Source of the DNA: JAXLZZ01 sp046350675
GTDB lineage: Bacteria > Patescibacteriota > Saccharimonadia > Saccharimonadales > UBA4665
Length of the DNA stretch: 64,000 nucleotides
Direction: 5' to 3'
Assembly (NCBI GenBank): GCA_046350675.1
Contig: JAXLZZ010000007.1
Coordinates: 9,089 to 73,088 of the forward strand
Shown here: in pieces, positions 8,319 through 16,396 of the stretch
How positions within the stretch are numbered: the stretch's first letter is position 1
How the letters are laid out: each line of letters opens with the position of its first letter
Notes under the pieces: generated by a model
What the model saw: the letters and a program-made list of their open reading frames with translations, nothing else
What the model was told of the DNA's origin: nothing
The model's database searches: none
Position numbers and translations under genes: made by a program

Positions 8319-8672
8319 TAGGTCCTTCGGCTGCGCTTGGAATGACAAAACACATGTTCTTCTGGCGAAGAGCCAAATCCCTTTTTGTCATCCCAGGCTT
8401 GATTCGGGATCCAATCAATATGGGCAAGGCATTGTATGTCTTGCCCACCTACTTTTGGCATAGCCCAAAAGTAGGCAAAAAGCCTAGGCAGGACGCTCCT
8501 CTTGGGTGATGGTTGTTGAGTAGCACAATGGGTTCGACAACTCACTCGCTATCGCTCTCTCAAACATGTCTCACCACAGCTATTGTGCTATCACAACAAT
8601 ACACGCCAGGACTTCGCTCTACTGCCACTAATCGCCGTGGTATTCCTCGCTGCTCGCGAGGAATTGTTTGAT
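8319..8672 (+). repeat. Dispersed structured repeat, copy 1 (divergent)
   Basis: Shares its start (REP-like hairpin, then a GTTCTTC-loop-GAAGAGC hairpin), the CCTACTTTTGG-CATAGC-CCAAAAGTAGG hairpin (8448-8475) and its end (ATTCCTCGC-loop-GCGAGGAAT, ~8642-8664) with three other copies (22829, 27986, 52056). The middle has diverged and a second REP-like hairpin is inserted. It occupies most of the 8286-8909 gap, which contains no credible gene. Confidence 0.7.
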
Positions 8673-8759
8673 GACTGGGTCCCAAATCACGCGCCGATTG
8701 TGCACCGGGCTGTTTGGAGTGACAAGAAAAAAGTCGATGGCTGATAGTAGTCGCAAGAT

Positions 8760-8840
8760 AGATTTCTCGACTTCGCTCGAAATGACAGGGGAGGGGGCTG
8801 CTGCGGGATAGATCCTTCGACTGCGCTCAGGATTACAGGC
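8760..8840. repeat. Two REP-like palindromic repeats
   Basis: AGATTTCTCGACTTCGCTCGAAATGACAG-type at 8760-8790 and GATCCTTCGACTGCGCTCAGGAT-type at 8810-8840. Both are imperfect hairpins of the family GATC(T/C)..TCGAC..CG.TC..GATGACA seen about 15 times in the window. Confidence 0.7.
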
Positions 8841-8909
8841 GAAAGGGTTGTTTGCATGGGGTTGTATAAGAGTGGTATAGTGGTGGCATATAAATGCTAG
8901 CGCTTATTT

Positions 8910-10031
8910 ATGATGGCAAAGAAAGAAAACAAATCACAAAATAGATCCTTCGACTCCGCTCAGGATGACGAGAAGAATAAAGATCTCTCGACTGACGCTC
9001 GAGATGACAAGGGCACGGTCGATATGACGAGTGGGGGTGTTCGAGATGACAGTAGCAAGAAGGCTGGTGGCAGTCGGGTGGTTGCTTCTTCTGGATCCCC
9101 GACTAAATCGGGGATGACAGCAGTTATTGATAAGGCGAAAGTTAATAAGAGGCCGTTGTATGTCGTTGCGGGGATAGTATTGCTGCTGGGGGTGTTTGGG
9201 TGGATGCTGGTGGCTCGACCATTTGAGAAACCGGTAGCACAGGTGGATGGACATAAGATTTATAAGCGAGACACTGAGCAAATGACCGCTAAGAATAAAA
9301 GTGTAAGCACTAAGGACGCGGCGGTGGCATTGGCGGACAAGTATCTGACTCAGGCGATGGCTGAGCAACAAAATGTGCAGGTGAGCCAGGCTGACCTGGA
9401 ACAGGAGTTTGGCGAAGATGTTGATAGCCTAAAAACAAGCGACCCCTATACGTATCAGGCGAATGTTAACTCCCTTTACTTTAAGAAACTGGCTGCATTG
9501 AATGCTGGAGCGTACAAAGGCAAGTATGTTGTAGCACATTTTAGTCGCAACATTGCGTATGATTCGCCACTTTTGGCTGAACAAAAGCGTTTTGACCCGT
9601 CAATTGGTGACCCTGCAGCAATTGCTGCCGATAAAGCCTATGCACAAAAGTTTATCAATAATTTATATGCTCAGGTAGCGTCTGGCAAAATGACATTTGA
9701 CCAAGCAATTGAAGCTGAACACAAGGATTCTTACCTGGGAGAAAATGCCTACCAAACGTTATCGCACTCCAAAGCATTTGACACTAGCAATACACAAGAT
9801 AATATATTGAATACCCGGTCGATAACAGAGAAGATACATAGCATTAAGCCGGGTACCACCACGAAGCCGTTTGCGGTAAAAGTATCCAATTCGGACAGTA
9901 ACGACAGCATGGTTGAATCGTTCTATCTAATGGTGCAAATGGATAGTTCAAAGGGCGGGAATAGTGGTAAGACATTCGACCAAGTCTTGAAGCAGCAAAA
10001 GCAAGAGCTGGGGTATACGATCAATGTCTAA
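8910..10031 (+). CDS. SurA/PrsA N-domain-like foldase, membrane-anchored, repeat-invaded N-terminus
   Basis: 373 residues. Residues ~10-75 are translated palindromic repeats (RSFDSAQDD, DLSTDARDD, GSPTKSGMT). About residues 84-106 are a membrane segment (LYVVAGIVLLLGVFGWMLVA). Residues ~112-180 resemble a SurA N-terminal chaperone domain (VAQVDGHKIYKRDTE...). No clear parvulin PPIase domain follows. The inferred role is an extracytoplasmic chaperone. It overlaps the next gene by 8 bp and so probably serves the large secreted protein or pilus assembly. Two adjacent ATG codons (8910, 8913) are possible starts. Confidence 0.6.
   Translation: MMAKKENKSQNRSFDSAQDDEKNKDLSTDARDDKGTVDMTSGGVRDDSSKKAGGSRVVASSGSPTKSGMTAVIDKAKVNKRPLYVVAGIVLLLGVFGWMLVARPFEKPVAQVDGHKIYKRDTEQMTAKNKSVSTKDAAVALADKYLTQAMAEQQNVQVSQADLEQEFGEDVDSLKTSDPYTYQANVNSLYFKKLAALNAGAYKGKYVVAHFSRNIAYDSPLLAEQKRFDPSIGDPAAIAADKAYAQKFINNLYAQVASGKMTFDQAIEAEHKDSYLGENAYQTLSHSKAFDTSNTQDNILNTRSITEKIHSIKPGTTTKPFAVKVSNSDSNDSMVESFYLMVQMDSSKGGNSGKTFDQVLKQQKQELGYTINV
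8941..9120. repeat. Cluster of REP-like palindromes read in frame
   Basis: At least three units: ~8941-8972 (GATCCTTCGAC...CAGGATGACG), ~8981-9010 (GATCTCTCGAC...GAGATGACA) and ~9093-9120 (GGATCCCCGACTAAATCGGGGATGACA-like), with a degenerate GAGATGACA end near 9042-9050. All keep the 8910 gene open and encode its cytoplasmic N-terminal segment. Confidence 0.75.
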
Positions 10032-13000
10032 ATACGGATTAAAGTTACTGATTGTTGGCTTGGCGGTGCTTGGCGGTGCTTTGGTATTTGGCTCAGGGCA
10101 GAGTTCGGCTTTGACTCCTGCAAGTAATAATTGCCCTGGAGCGCCAAAGCTGCACCCAAGTGGTAACTGGGGGACGAATGCCGGTGCGCACAATGGTGCA
10201 AGGGCGGCGGCGGTGGTGAGTGCAAGTGTGGCTGGAAGCCCGAACAAAAGGCTGAATGTAAAGTACAACCTTAAATCTGATATGCCGGGTACAACTGACC
10301 CAGATTTGGATAAGCGTATATTCCAATGGCCGGTTGGTAATGGTCGTTCGAGCTTTAAACAGTTTAGGACTGGTGAGCGCATTTACGGCAATGGTGGCGA
10401 CCAGTGTAATGGCTGGAGTGTGATTGGTGCCGGCATTGACGGGTATAACGGCAATGGCTATGTGCTTGACTGCGGCATAGGTTTCACAAAAGCCAATTTT
10501 TGGATAGATCAAATTGAAAACCCGAATGGTGAGAGCGGTAAGTGGGAAATGTACTACGGTAAAGATCTTATTACCGACAATGTAAACGGCGCAGAATATA
10601 ATAAGAAGATTTTCAATGTCAGTAACGGACAAACAGTCGTCATTTATCTTTATTGGCACCCGGACACAACCTTCTCACTCAACGCCGGTTCAGACGTGAA
10701 TAAGACAAGCGCTGAGCCGGGGCAAAAGGCAACATTTACACACTGGGTCTACAATAATGGCCCAGCGCGGGCTGACTATTACTGGCGTGTTCAGCAGAAA
10801 AAAAATAATGGTTCATGGACTACGGTTGCGGATAATAGCGTGAGCGATGCTGGCAAAGGCACCATGCATCCCGATCCGAATGACCGGAAGTTTAAAATTA
10901 CAATTCCTGATAATGCAAGCAACGGAGATAAATGGTGTCAGAGAATCGCATACACCAATAAGAATGGGCTTGGTACCTATCAGTGGGCGGGTGATAACTA
11001 TGCTCGGACTGATGAAAAATGTGTGACAGTCAGCAAACCTCCAGTTCCGGACACAGGAGACACTCAAGAGAAATGCAGATATCTATATGTTCAAACGCCC
11101 GCGAACTTTAAGGGGCCGAGTGGTAATAAGAGGAAAGTTCGGGCGTTGGTAAAAGTTCAGGACGTACAAGTGACATCGTACAGAGATAAGAAAACGGCTA
11201 ATGCCAGCAACCCTTATGGAATAGAATATGATGCGAATTATAATAATATTCCGGCGGATAACTCTGGCCAATACTTTGCTACTGTTGGTACAGGAGATAA
11301 GAATAATACACAAACTAGTTTCCTGTGGAAGTATCAACCGACTAAGAAGAATATTAAAGTCTGGGTGACGTATCAGTACGACAAAGATGATAACGGAACT
11401 TGGCTTGATGCTCCTGGATTGGCAACATCAGGTTTTACAACAATTCCGTGTGTATCGGCAACTTGTTCCGTGTCGGTAGTAGGTACCGGCCCAGGTGGTA
11501 GGGTACTAGCGGGCGAGACAGCTTCGATCACAGCAACTATCACAAACACAGGCCCATCTGCTCAGGAAGCGCGAATATTTGATGCAAGCTTTACTTACGG
11601 GGGTAGACAGTCGGATGGCACTGGTATAATACCGCCGGGAAAAACGGGTGACGCGTTGCTTGACGATGTCCCGGTTGCAAATTCGCTCACCGCTAATGGA
11701 GGCAGGTTTAAAGGCAGCTTTAACGTAACTGATACTAAGATTAGCGACCTAAGTGTTCCATGCGCCTTTGATAAACCGGTGTACAGATACTTTGAAATAC
11801 TGCCTACAGCGACGGCTGAATTCAATGACTCTGAAGCGCCGACAAGCTTTGCTTATTCTGGTGGCGCTAGCCTAGATAAGAACGTGCCTGATGATATAAA
11901 GGTCGGGTGGACGGGCTGTGTATACAAGGCAACTGCCAAGCGAGAGTCTGGTTTGTGTGCCAGTCCTATTATCCTTTCTGGTTCGGGCACGGGTGCATTT
12001 AAGAGTACCGTCGCTAAGACCGTCTTTGGGCCAAGCTCCACAGGTGTGAGTTCTCCAGTAAGCGCTGGGGATAAATACTGTACGGTTATAGACTTGCAGT
12101 ATACAAGCGGCTATATAGATAAGGACGGCAATGTTGTAAATGGTGAGAAGTCGGATGACAGCACGGATAATCGCTGCGACGTTATTGCCAATAAGCCATA
12201 TTTCAAGGTATTTGGCAGCGGGGTACGTTCTGGTGGTACTTTTAAGAACGATGCTGGTACATGTCCTGCCACTGATGCCACTGACGGCATAATTGCCGGC
12301 TGGAATAAGCGGGGAAGCGCATCGGTTAATAATGTTGGCGCCGGTGCGGAATTGACTGCCGTTGCAAAGAATAAGATTACCGCTTTTGCAAGTGCCCAGC
12401 CATCATTCGCGATATTCCGTAGTCCGACTGAGCTGACATTCGCCAATAGCGGTAAGGACTCAAATAATAATACTGTGGATGTAACCAGCGGCATGGGTGG
12501 TAGTTATGGCGCAGACTACTGCTTTAGTGATATTAATCCACCTACGAACGCAACTAACGTAAGTAGCGCAACGGCTACGGTCTCCACAGCAACACTTCCT
12601 GCTGCTCCAGGTATGGCATATAAGTACAATAGCAATGGCACTCAGCTGACAATCGACACCACTAACATCAGCCCGAATGTCAATGTATCTTACTTTGTGA
12701 ACGGCGATGTGTATATTAAAGGCAACATAGCATATGCTAGTGGCTGGACTAGGGACACCGTTCCATCGTTTATCTTGAAAGCTAGTGGGAATATCTATAT
12801 TGACCCGAGCGTCACTCGCTTAGATGGCATATATGTTGCTGAGGGGCAGATATATACGTGTGCAACAGACTTTAACGAATTACCGGATCCTGACGATGCG
12901 CTATATGGAACTTGTAACACACAGCTTGTGGTGCATGGCGTATTCCAAGCCAATAAGATCAACTTAATGCGAACCTATAAATCCCTTCGTAATGCCACTC

Positions 13001-13167
13001 AGACTGAATATAGAAAGCCAGAAGGTGCGACAGCTCCAGACACTAATGCAGCAGAAGTGTTTGATTTTAGTCCAGAATTGTATCTGTCTAACCCTATGAT
13101 TCTACCGAAATCTGGGACAGGCGTGCAGCAGTGGGAATCATATAAGAATCTGCCACCGGTATTGTGA
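10024..13167 (+). CDS. Large secreted surface protein beside the pilus locus
   Basis: 1047 residues with a clear signal peptide (K-Y-G-L-K then LLIVGLAVLGGALVFGSG; cleavage near SSA). The body is rich in Asn, Gly, Thr and Ser. It has at least two CARDB/DUF11-like beta-sandwich stretches around residues 220-320 and 480-580 (e.g. AGETASITATITNTGPSA) and paired cysteines. The last ~200 residues (NGDVYIKGNIAY...SGNIYIDPSV...DGIYVAEGQIY) look like a beta-helical or pilus-tip-like domain. It lies directly before pilM, so a pilus-associated adhesin or tip protein is plausible but unproven. There is no LPxTG motif or C-terminal membrane anchor. Confidence 0.65.
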   Translation: MSKYGLKLLIVGLAVLGGALVFGSGQSSALTPASNNCPGAPKLHPSGNWGTNAGAHNGARAAAVVSASVAGSPNKRLNVKYNLKSDMPGTTDPDLDKRIFQWPVGNGRSSFKQFRTGERIYGNGGDQCNGWSVIGAGIDGYNGNGYVLDCGIGFTKANFWIDQIENPNGESGKWEMYYGKDLITDNVNGAEYNKKIFNVSNGQTVVIYLYWHPDTTFSLNAGSDVNKTSAEPGQKATFTHWVYNNGPARADYYWRVQQKKNNGSWTTVADNSVSDAGKGTMHPDPNDRKFKITIPDNASNGDKWCQRIAYTNKNGLGTYQWAGDNYARTDEKCVTVSKPPVPDTGDTQEKCRYLYVQTPANFKGPSGNKRKVRALVKVQDVQVTSYRDKKTANASNPYGIEYDANYNNIPADNSGQYFATVGTGDKNNTQTSFLWKYQPTKKNIKVWVTYQYDKDDNGTWLDAPGLATSGFTTIPCVSATCSVSVVGTGPGGRVLAGETASITATITNTGPSAQEARIFDASFTYGGRQSDGTGIIPPGKTGDALLDDVPVANSLTANGGRFKGSFNVTDTKISDLSVPCAFDKPVYRYFEILPTATAEFNDSEAPTSFAYSGGASLDKNVPDDIKVGWTGCVYKATAKRESGLCASPIILSGSGTGAFKSTVAKTVFGPSSTGVSSPVSAGDKYCTVIDLQYTSGYIDKDGNVVNGEKSDDSTDNRCDVIANKPYFKVFGSGVRSGGTFKNDAGTCPATDATDGIIAGWNKRGSASVNNVGAGAELTAVAKNKITAFASAQPSFAIFRSPTELTFANSGKDSNNNTVDVTSGMGGSYGADYCFSDINPPTNATNVSSATATVSTATLPAAPGMAYKYNSNGTQLTIDTTNISPNVNVSYFVNGDVYIKGNIAYASGWTRDTVPSFILKASGNIYIDPSVTRLDGIYVAEGQIYTCATDFNELPDPDDALYGTCNTQLVVHGVFQANKINLMRTYKSLRNATQTEYRKPEGATAPDTNAAEVFDFSPELYLSNPMILPKSGTGVQQWESYKNLPPVL

Positions 13168-13234
13168 TATGATAAACATAAGGAATATATAAGAAATACA
13201 GAAAAATGGGTGGGATACATTTGAACAATAAGGA

Positions 13235-13412
13235 TATAGATCTCTCCACTTCGGTCGAGATGACAGGAGGGCTGGCCAGAGTGACAGCTTTTGGGCAGCT
13301 TCTGAGCGATGATGCTTATGGTATAATTCCTGTGATGAATAATATAGCTGCTCGTAGTTCGGCGTTCGTAGTTCGTAGGGCATGGGTCCTGAATCAAGTT
13401 CAGGATGACATG
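13235..13412. repeat. REP-like repeats in the gap before pilM
   Basis: The 13168-13426 gap holds GATCTCTCCACTTCGGTCGAGATGACA-type (13235-13266) and GTCCTGAATCAAGTTCAGGATGACA-type (13385-13412) palindromes plus a TTCGTAGTTCG-type tandem stretch. A 74-codon open frame across it is made of repeats and is not called. Confidence 0.7.
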
Positions 13413-13426
13413 AGTGGGGGCCGGGC

Positions 13427-14467
13427 GTGAGTTCATTGTTGGCCGGTTCTGGTGATTTTTTTGGCCTTGATATAGGTAGCACTGCTATTCGGCTGGTTGA
13501 GCTGCGTGGTACTGGTGCACATAAGTCCTTGGTTAAATATGCCTACGTGCCTATTGACGCTAAATTATCGCAGAGCGATGCAAAGGCTGACCAGCAGAAG
13601 CTAGCCCAGGCTATACAACAATTGATTAAACAATCTGGTGTAAGCACCAATAATGTGGCTGTTGGTATTCCCTCGAGCAAAGTGTTCACAACAGTTGCAG
13701 ATATTGAACGTTTGCCAAGTGGTGATCTTGCCAAAGCAATCCCACTACAGGCCGATGCGTTGATCCCAACTCCGGTTGCTGAGTCAAAGATTGACTGGGC
13801 TTTGCTGGGTGATTCGCCAACTGATGCGACTAAACAAGAAGTATTGCTCAGTAGTGTGCCTAACAAATTTGTAGAAGAAAGACTGGACCTACTGGAGTCA
13901 ATTGGGCTTAATGTGATCGCATTTGAACCAGACAACCTAGCTATGGCGCGTGCTTTGGCGGTAGCAGATGCTACACCACAGCTTTTACTCGATGTTGGCC
14001 ATCGTAGCACTGACCTCGTGGTAGTAATGAACGGTGCGCCGCGTCTCACTCGTAGCATTCCTACTGGTGTGGAGGCAATCGTACGTTCCGCTATTCAGAA
14101 TTTGAATGTTGACGACAAGCAAGCAGAACAATTTGTATTCAAATTTGGCCTGAGCAAGGATAAGCTTGAGGGTCAAGTGTATCAAGCAATCACAGGTACT
14201 GTTGACCTGCTCGTAACAGAGGTAGAAAAGTCGATCAAATTCTTCCAAACACGATACAAGACCGCCAAGATTGATCGCATTGTAGTGACCGGTGGAGCAT
14301 CAGTTATTCCGGAGTTCCCACTCTACTTAGCAAATAAGTTCAATTTGAATGTTGAGATCGGAAACTCATGGCGCAATGTGAGCTTTAGCAAAGACCGCCA
14401 GAATGAGTTATTGCAGATTTCTAACCAGTTCGGCATCGCAGTCGGACTCGCGGAGAGAGACGCATGA
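13427..14467 (+). CDS. pilM: Type IV pilus assembly ATPase-fold protein PilM
   Basis: 346 residues with an actin-like fold: FFGLDIGSTAIRLVEL (phosphate 1), LLLDVGHRSTDLVVV (phosphate 2) and VVTGGASVIPEFPLYL (adenosine motif). PilM is the cytoplasmic ring component that recruits PilN. A GTG start is used. The gene heads pilM-N-O-(small)-B. Its last codons are duplicated beyond a palindromic insertion (see 14432-14568). Confidence 0.92.
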   Translation: MSSLLAGSGDFFGLDIGSTAIRLVELRGTGAHKSLVKYAYVPIDAKLSQSDAKADQQKLAQAIQQLIKQSGVSTNNVAVGIPSSKVFTTVADIERLPSGDLAKAIPLQADALIPTPVAESKIDWALLGDSPTDATKQEVLLSSVPNKFVEERLDLLESIGLNVIAFEPDNLAMARALAVADATPQLLLDVGHRSTDLVVVMNGAPRLTRSIPTGVEAIVRSAIQNLNVDDKQAEQFVFKFGLSKDKLEGQVYQAITGTVDLLVTEVEKSIKFFQTRYKTAKIDRIVVTGGASVIPEFPLYLANKFNLNVEIGNSWRNVSFSKDRQNELLQISNQFGIAVGLAERDA

Positions 14468-14568
14468 GATATGTAACTGATATAACCAGAATAGATCTCT
14501 CCACTTCGGTCGAGATGACAGGGGCGGGTGTCGGTATTGCAGTAGGTTTAGCGGAGCGCGACTCATGA
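14432..14568 (+). repeat. Duplicated pilM 3' end flanking a REP-like insertion
   Basis: The codons for GIAVGLAERDA-stop (14432-14467) recur at 14533-14568 as GIAVGLAERDS-stop, with about eight mostly synonymous differences. Between them lies a GATCTCTCCACTTCGGTCGAGATGACA repeat (14491-14522). The second copy's TGA overlaps the pilN ATG, as expected of the ancestral pilM-pilN junction. Confidence 0.8.
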
Positions 14569-15260
14569 TTCAGTTGAACCTACTACCAGATGTAAAAATG
14601 GAGTATATCAAGGCTCAGCGTACGCGCAGCTTGGTGTTGAGCAGCGCGGTCATTATTGCGCTCGGTTCGATTGCGTTGCTCGTATTGCTGCTAGTTGTGG
14701 GCGGTCTGCAAAAGAAGCACATCAGCGACCTCACAAAAGACATCAAAACAGATACTGCTACGCTTCAGAAAAAACCGGAGATTACAAAGATTCTGACGGT
14801 GCAGAATCAGCTACAAAGCTTAACTGCATTGCACGAACAAAAGCCTGCAGTGTCGAATTTATTTGGTTATCTCAACGAGGTAACGCCGACCCAAGTGGAT
14901 ATTACAAATTTTGACATCGATTTTACTACCCAGGTGGTGACCATAACTGGTACGGCCGACTCCCTCGGAGCGGTTAATAAATACGTGGATACCCTAAAGT
15001 TTACTACCTATGAGATTGATGGAGACCAGACCAAGCAGAAGGCATTTAAGGATGTCGTCTTGAGTAGTTTTGGGGTTAGCGATAGTGGACAGGGCAGAGC
15101 AGCAAATTATTCAATCACCTTCAGTTATGATCCCAATATCTTCGATGTTAGCAAAAAAGTGACTCTGGCTGTACCTAATCTTACAACCACACGCTCAGCG
15201 ATTGAACAGCCTGTTGAAGAACTTTTCCAGGCAGCACAGACAAGCGGAGGAGGAAACTAA
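14565..15260 (+). CDS. pilN: Type IV pilus inner-membrane assembly protein PilN
   Basis: 231 residues. The N-terminus INLLP-like (IQLNLLPDVKMEY) is the PilM-binding motif. One TM lies at ~27-50 (VLSSAVIIALGSIALLVLLLVVG), then a coiled coil and a ferredoxin-like periplasmic domain. It forms the alignment subcomplex with PilM and PilO. The downstream gene begins 2 nt after its stop. Confidence 0.9.
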   Translation: MIQLNLLPDVKMEYIKAQRTRSLVLSSAVIIALGSIALLVLLLVVGGLQKKHISDLTKDIKTDTATLQKKPEITKILTVQNQLQSLTALHEQKPAVSNLFGYLNEVTPTQVDITNFDIDFTTQVVTITGTADSLGAVNKYVDTLKFTTYEIDGDQTKQKAFKDVVLSSFGVSDSGQGRAANYSITFSYDPNIFDVSKKVTLAVPNLTTTRSAIEQPVEELFQAAQTSGGGN

Positions 15261-15261
15261 C

Positions 15262-15939
15262 ATGGCTAAAGCAGAGACTTCAAGTAAGCGTGTAGCTATA
15301 GATAAAGCAAGTGCGCAAATGGTTGCTATTGTGGCGGTATCTGCTTTTGTAACAGTGTTCTGCTTGATGGCTAGTAAGACAGTTTTGAGCCAAAATCAAT
15401 ATAACTCACGAGTAATGTCTGCAAAGCAAAAGGCGTACAATCAGCTACAAGATAACACAGAAGCTTTTAGCGATTTACAGAAGTCTTACCAGGCATTTAA
15501 CTCTACTTCTACAAATGTTATTGGTGGCCTTACTGAGGGTAGTGGCGATAATGATGGCAGCAATTCAAAGATCATACTCAATGCGCTGCCTAGTACCTAC
15601 GATTTTCCAGCGTTGACCTCAAGTCTCGAGAAGATATTAAAAGACCGAGGACTAAAAGTTTCTAGTATTACAGGTACTGACGACCAGGTTAATCAGCAAT
15701 CTAATACATCAAGCTCTACACCTGAGCCGGTAGAAATACCATTTACCTTTTCTGTTAGCGGTGCAAACTACAAGGCTGTTAACGAGCTGTTCAAGGCTCT
15801 ACAGTCTTCGATAAGGCCTTTTCAGGTAGATAAGTTGAGCGTGACTGGCGGTGGTGACGATATGACTGTAACCGTTGATGCGCATACATACTTCCAGCCG
15901 GCACGTAGTATCGAACCAACGAAGAAGGTGATCAAATGA
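15262..15939 (+). CDS. pilO: Type IV pilus assembly protein PilO-like
   Basis: 225 residues from the ATG at 15262, preceded by GGAGGAGG. One TM at ~22-42 (MVAIVAVSAFVTVFCLMAS), coiled coil ~50-80, then a PilO-type alpha/beta domain after a Ser/Thr-rich loop. Assigned from position between pilN and pilB and from topology; sequence similarity to PilO is weak by eye. Confidence 0.75.
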   Translation: MAKAETSSKRVAIDKASAQMVAIVAVSAFVTVFCLMASKTVLSQNQYNSRVMSAKQKAYNQLQDNTEAFSDLQKSYQAFNSTSTNVIGGLTEGSGDNDGSNSKIILNALPSTYDFPALTSSLEKILKDRGLKVSSITGTDDQVNQQSNTSSSTPEPVEIPFTFSVSGANYKAVNELFKALQSSIRPFQVDKLSVTGGGDDMTVTVDAHTYFQPARSIEPTKKVIK

Positions 15940-16181
15940 AACAAAAAGACATAGCCTTAATTATTATTGTCGTATTCTTTAGTGCAATATTTTCGTATTT
16001 TATATCGAATGCAATATTTGCATCACCAAAAGATCGTAAGCAGGAGGTGGAAGTAGTGCAGCCTATTACGGCTGATTTCCCGAAGCCAGATGAGCGTTTC
16101 TTTAATGATCAGGCATTTGACCCAACTCAAACTATAACTATCGGCAATAACGCGAATACCGATCCATTCGCCTCGCAGTAG
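15936..16181 (+). CDS. Small single-TM protein of the pilus operon
   Basis: 81 residues; TM at ~7-27 (ALIIIVVFFSAIFSYFISNAIF), then an acidic extracytoplasmic tail rich in Asp, Pro and Asn. It overlaps pilO by ATGA, so it is translationally coupled. It occupies the position of pilP but is too short and lacks a lipobox. Probably an alignment-complex accessory; function unknown. Confidence 0.7.
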   Translation: MKQKDIALIIIVVFFSAIFSYFISNAIFASPKDRKQEVEVVQPITADFPKPDERFFNDQAFDPTQTITIGNNANTDPFASQ

Positions 16182-16396
16182 GAATTGCTTGTGAGTAAGC
16201 AATTGCTAGGGACTAGGGGTGAGGGACTAGGGGTGCGTGAGTCCTATTCGCTGATAGCTGATAGCGGTTGGCTGATGGCGGTCGCAGAATCACGGAACAG
16301 ATCCTTCGACTTCACTCAGGATGACAGGAGTGGGGAGGAACGAGATCTCTCCGCTTCGGTCGAGATGACAGGAGAGAGATGCAGTGAGGTTGTGGC
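16182..16396. repeat. Repeat-filled gap between the small pilus gene and pilB
   Basis: Contains tandem GACTAGGGGTGAG and GCTGATAGC-type stretches, then two REP-like palindromes (~16300-16333 and ~16343-16373). A 71-codon open frame here translates only repeat-derived peptides and is not called. No promoter is clear, so pilB may be read through from upstream. Confidence 0.7.

Noticed and set aside
13206..13430. 74-codon open frame before pilM
   Set aside because: It is composed of REP-like repeats and tandem TTCGTAG sequence; no ribosome site fits and the peptide is repeat-derived.
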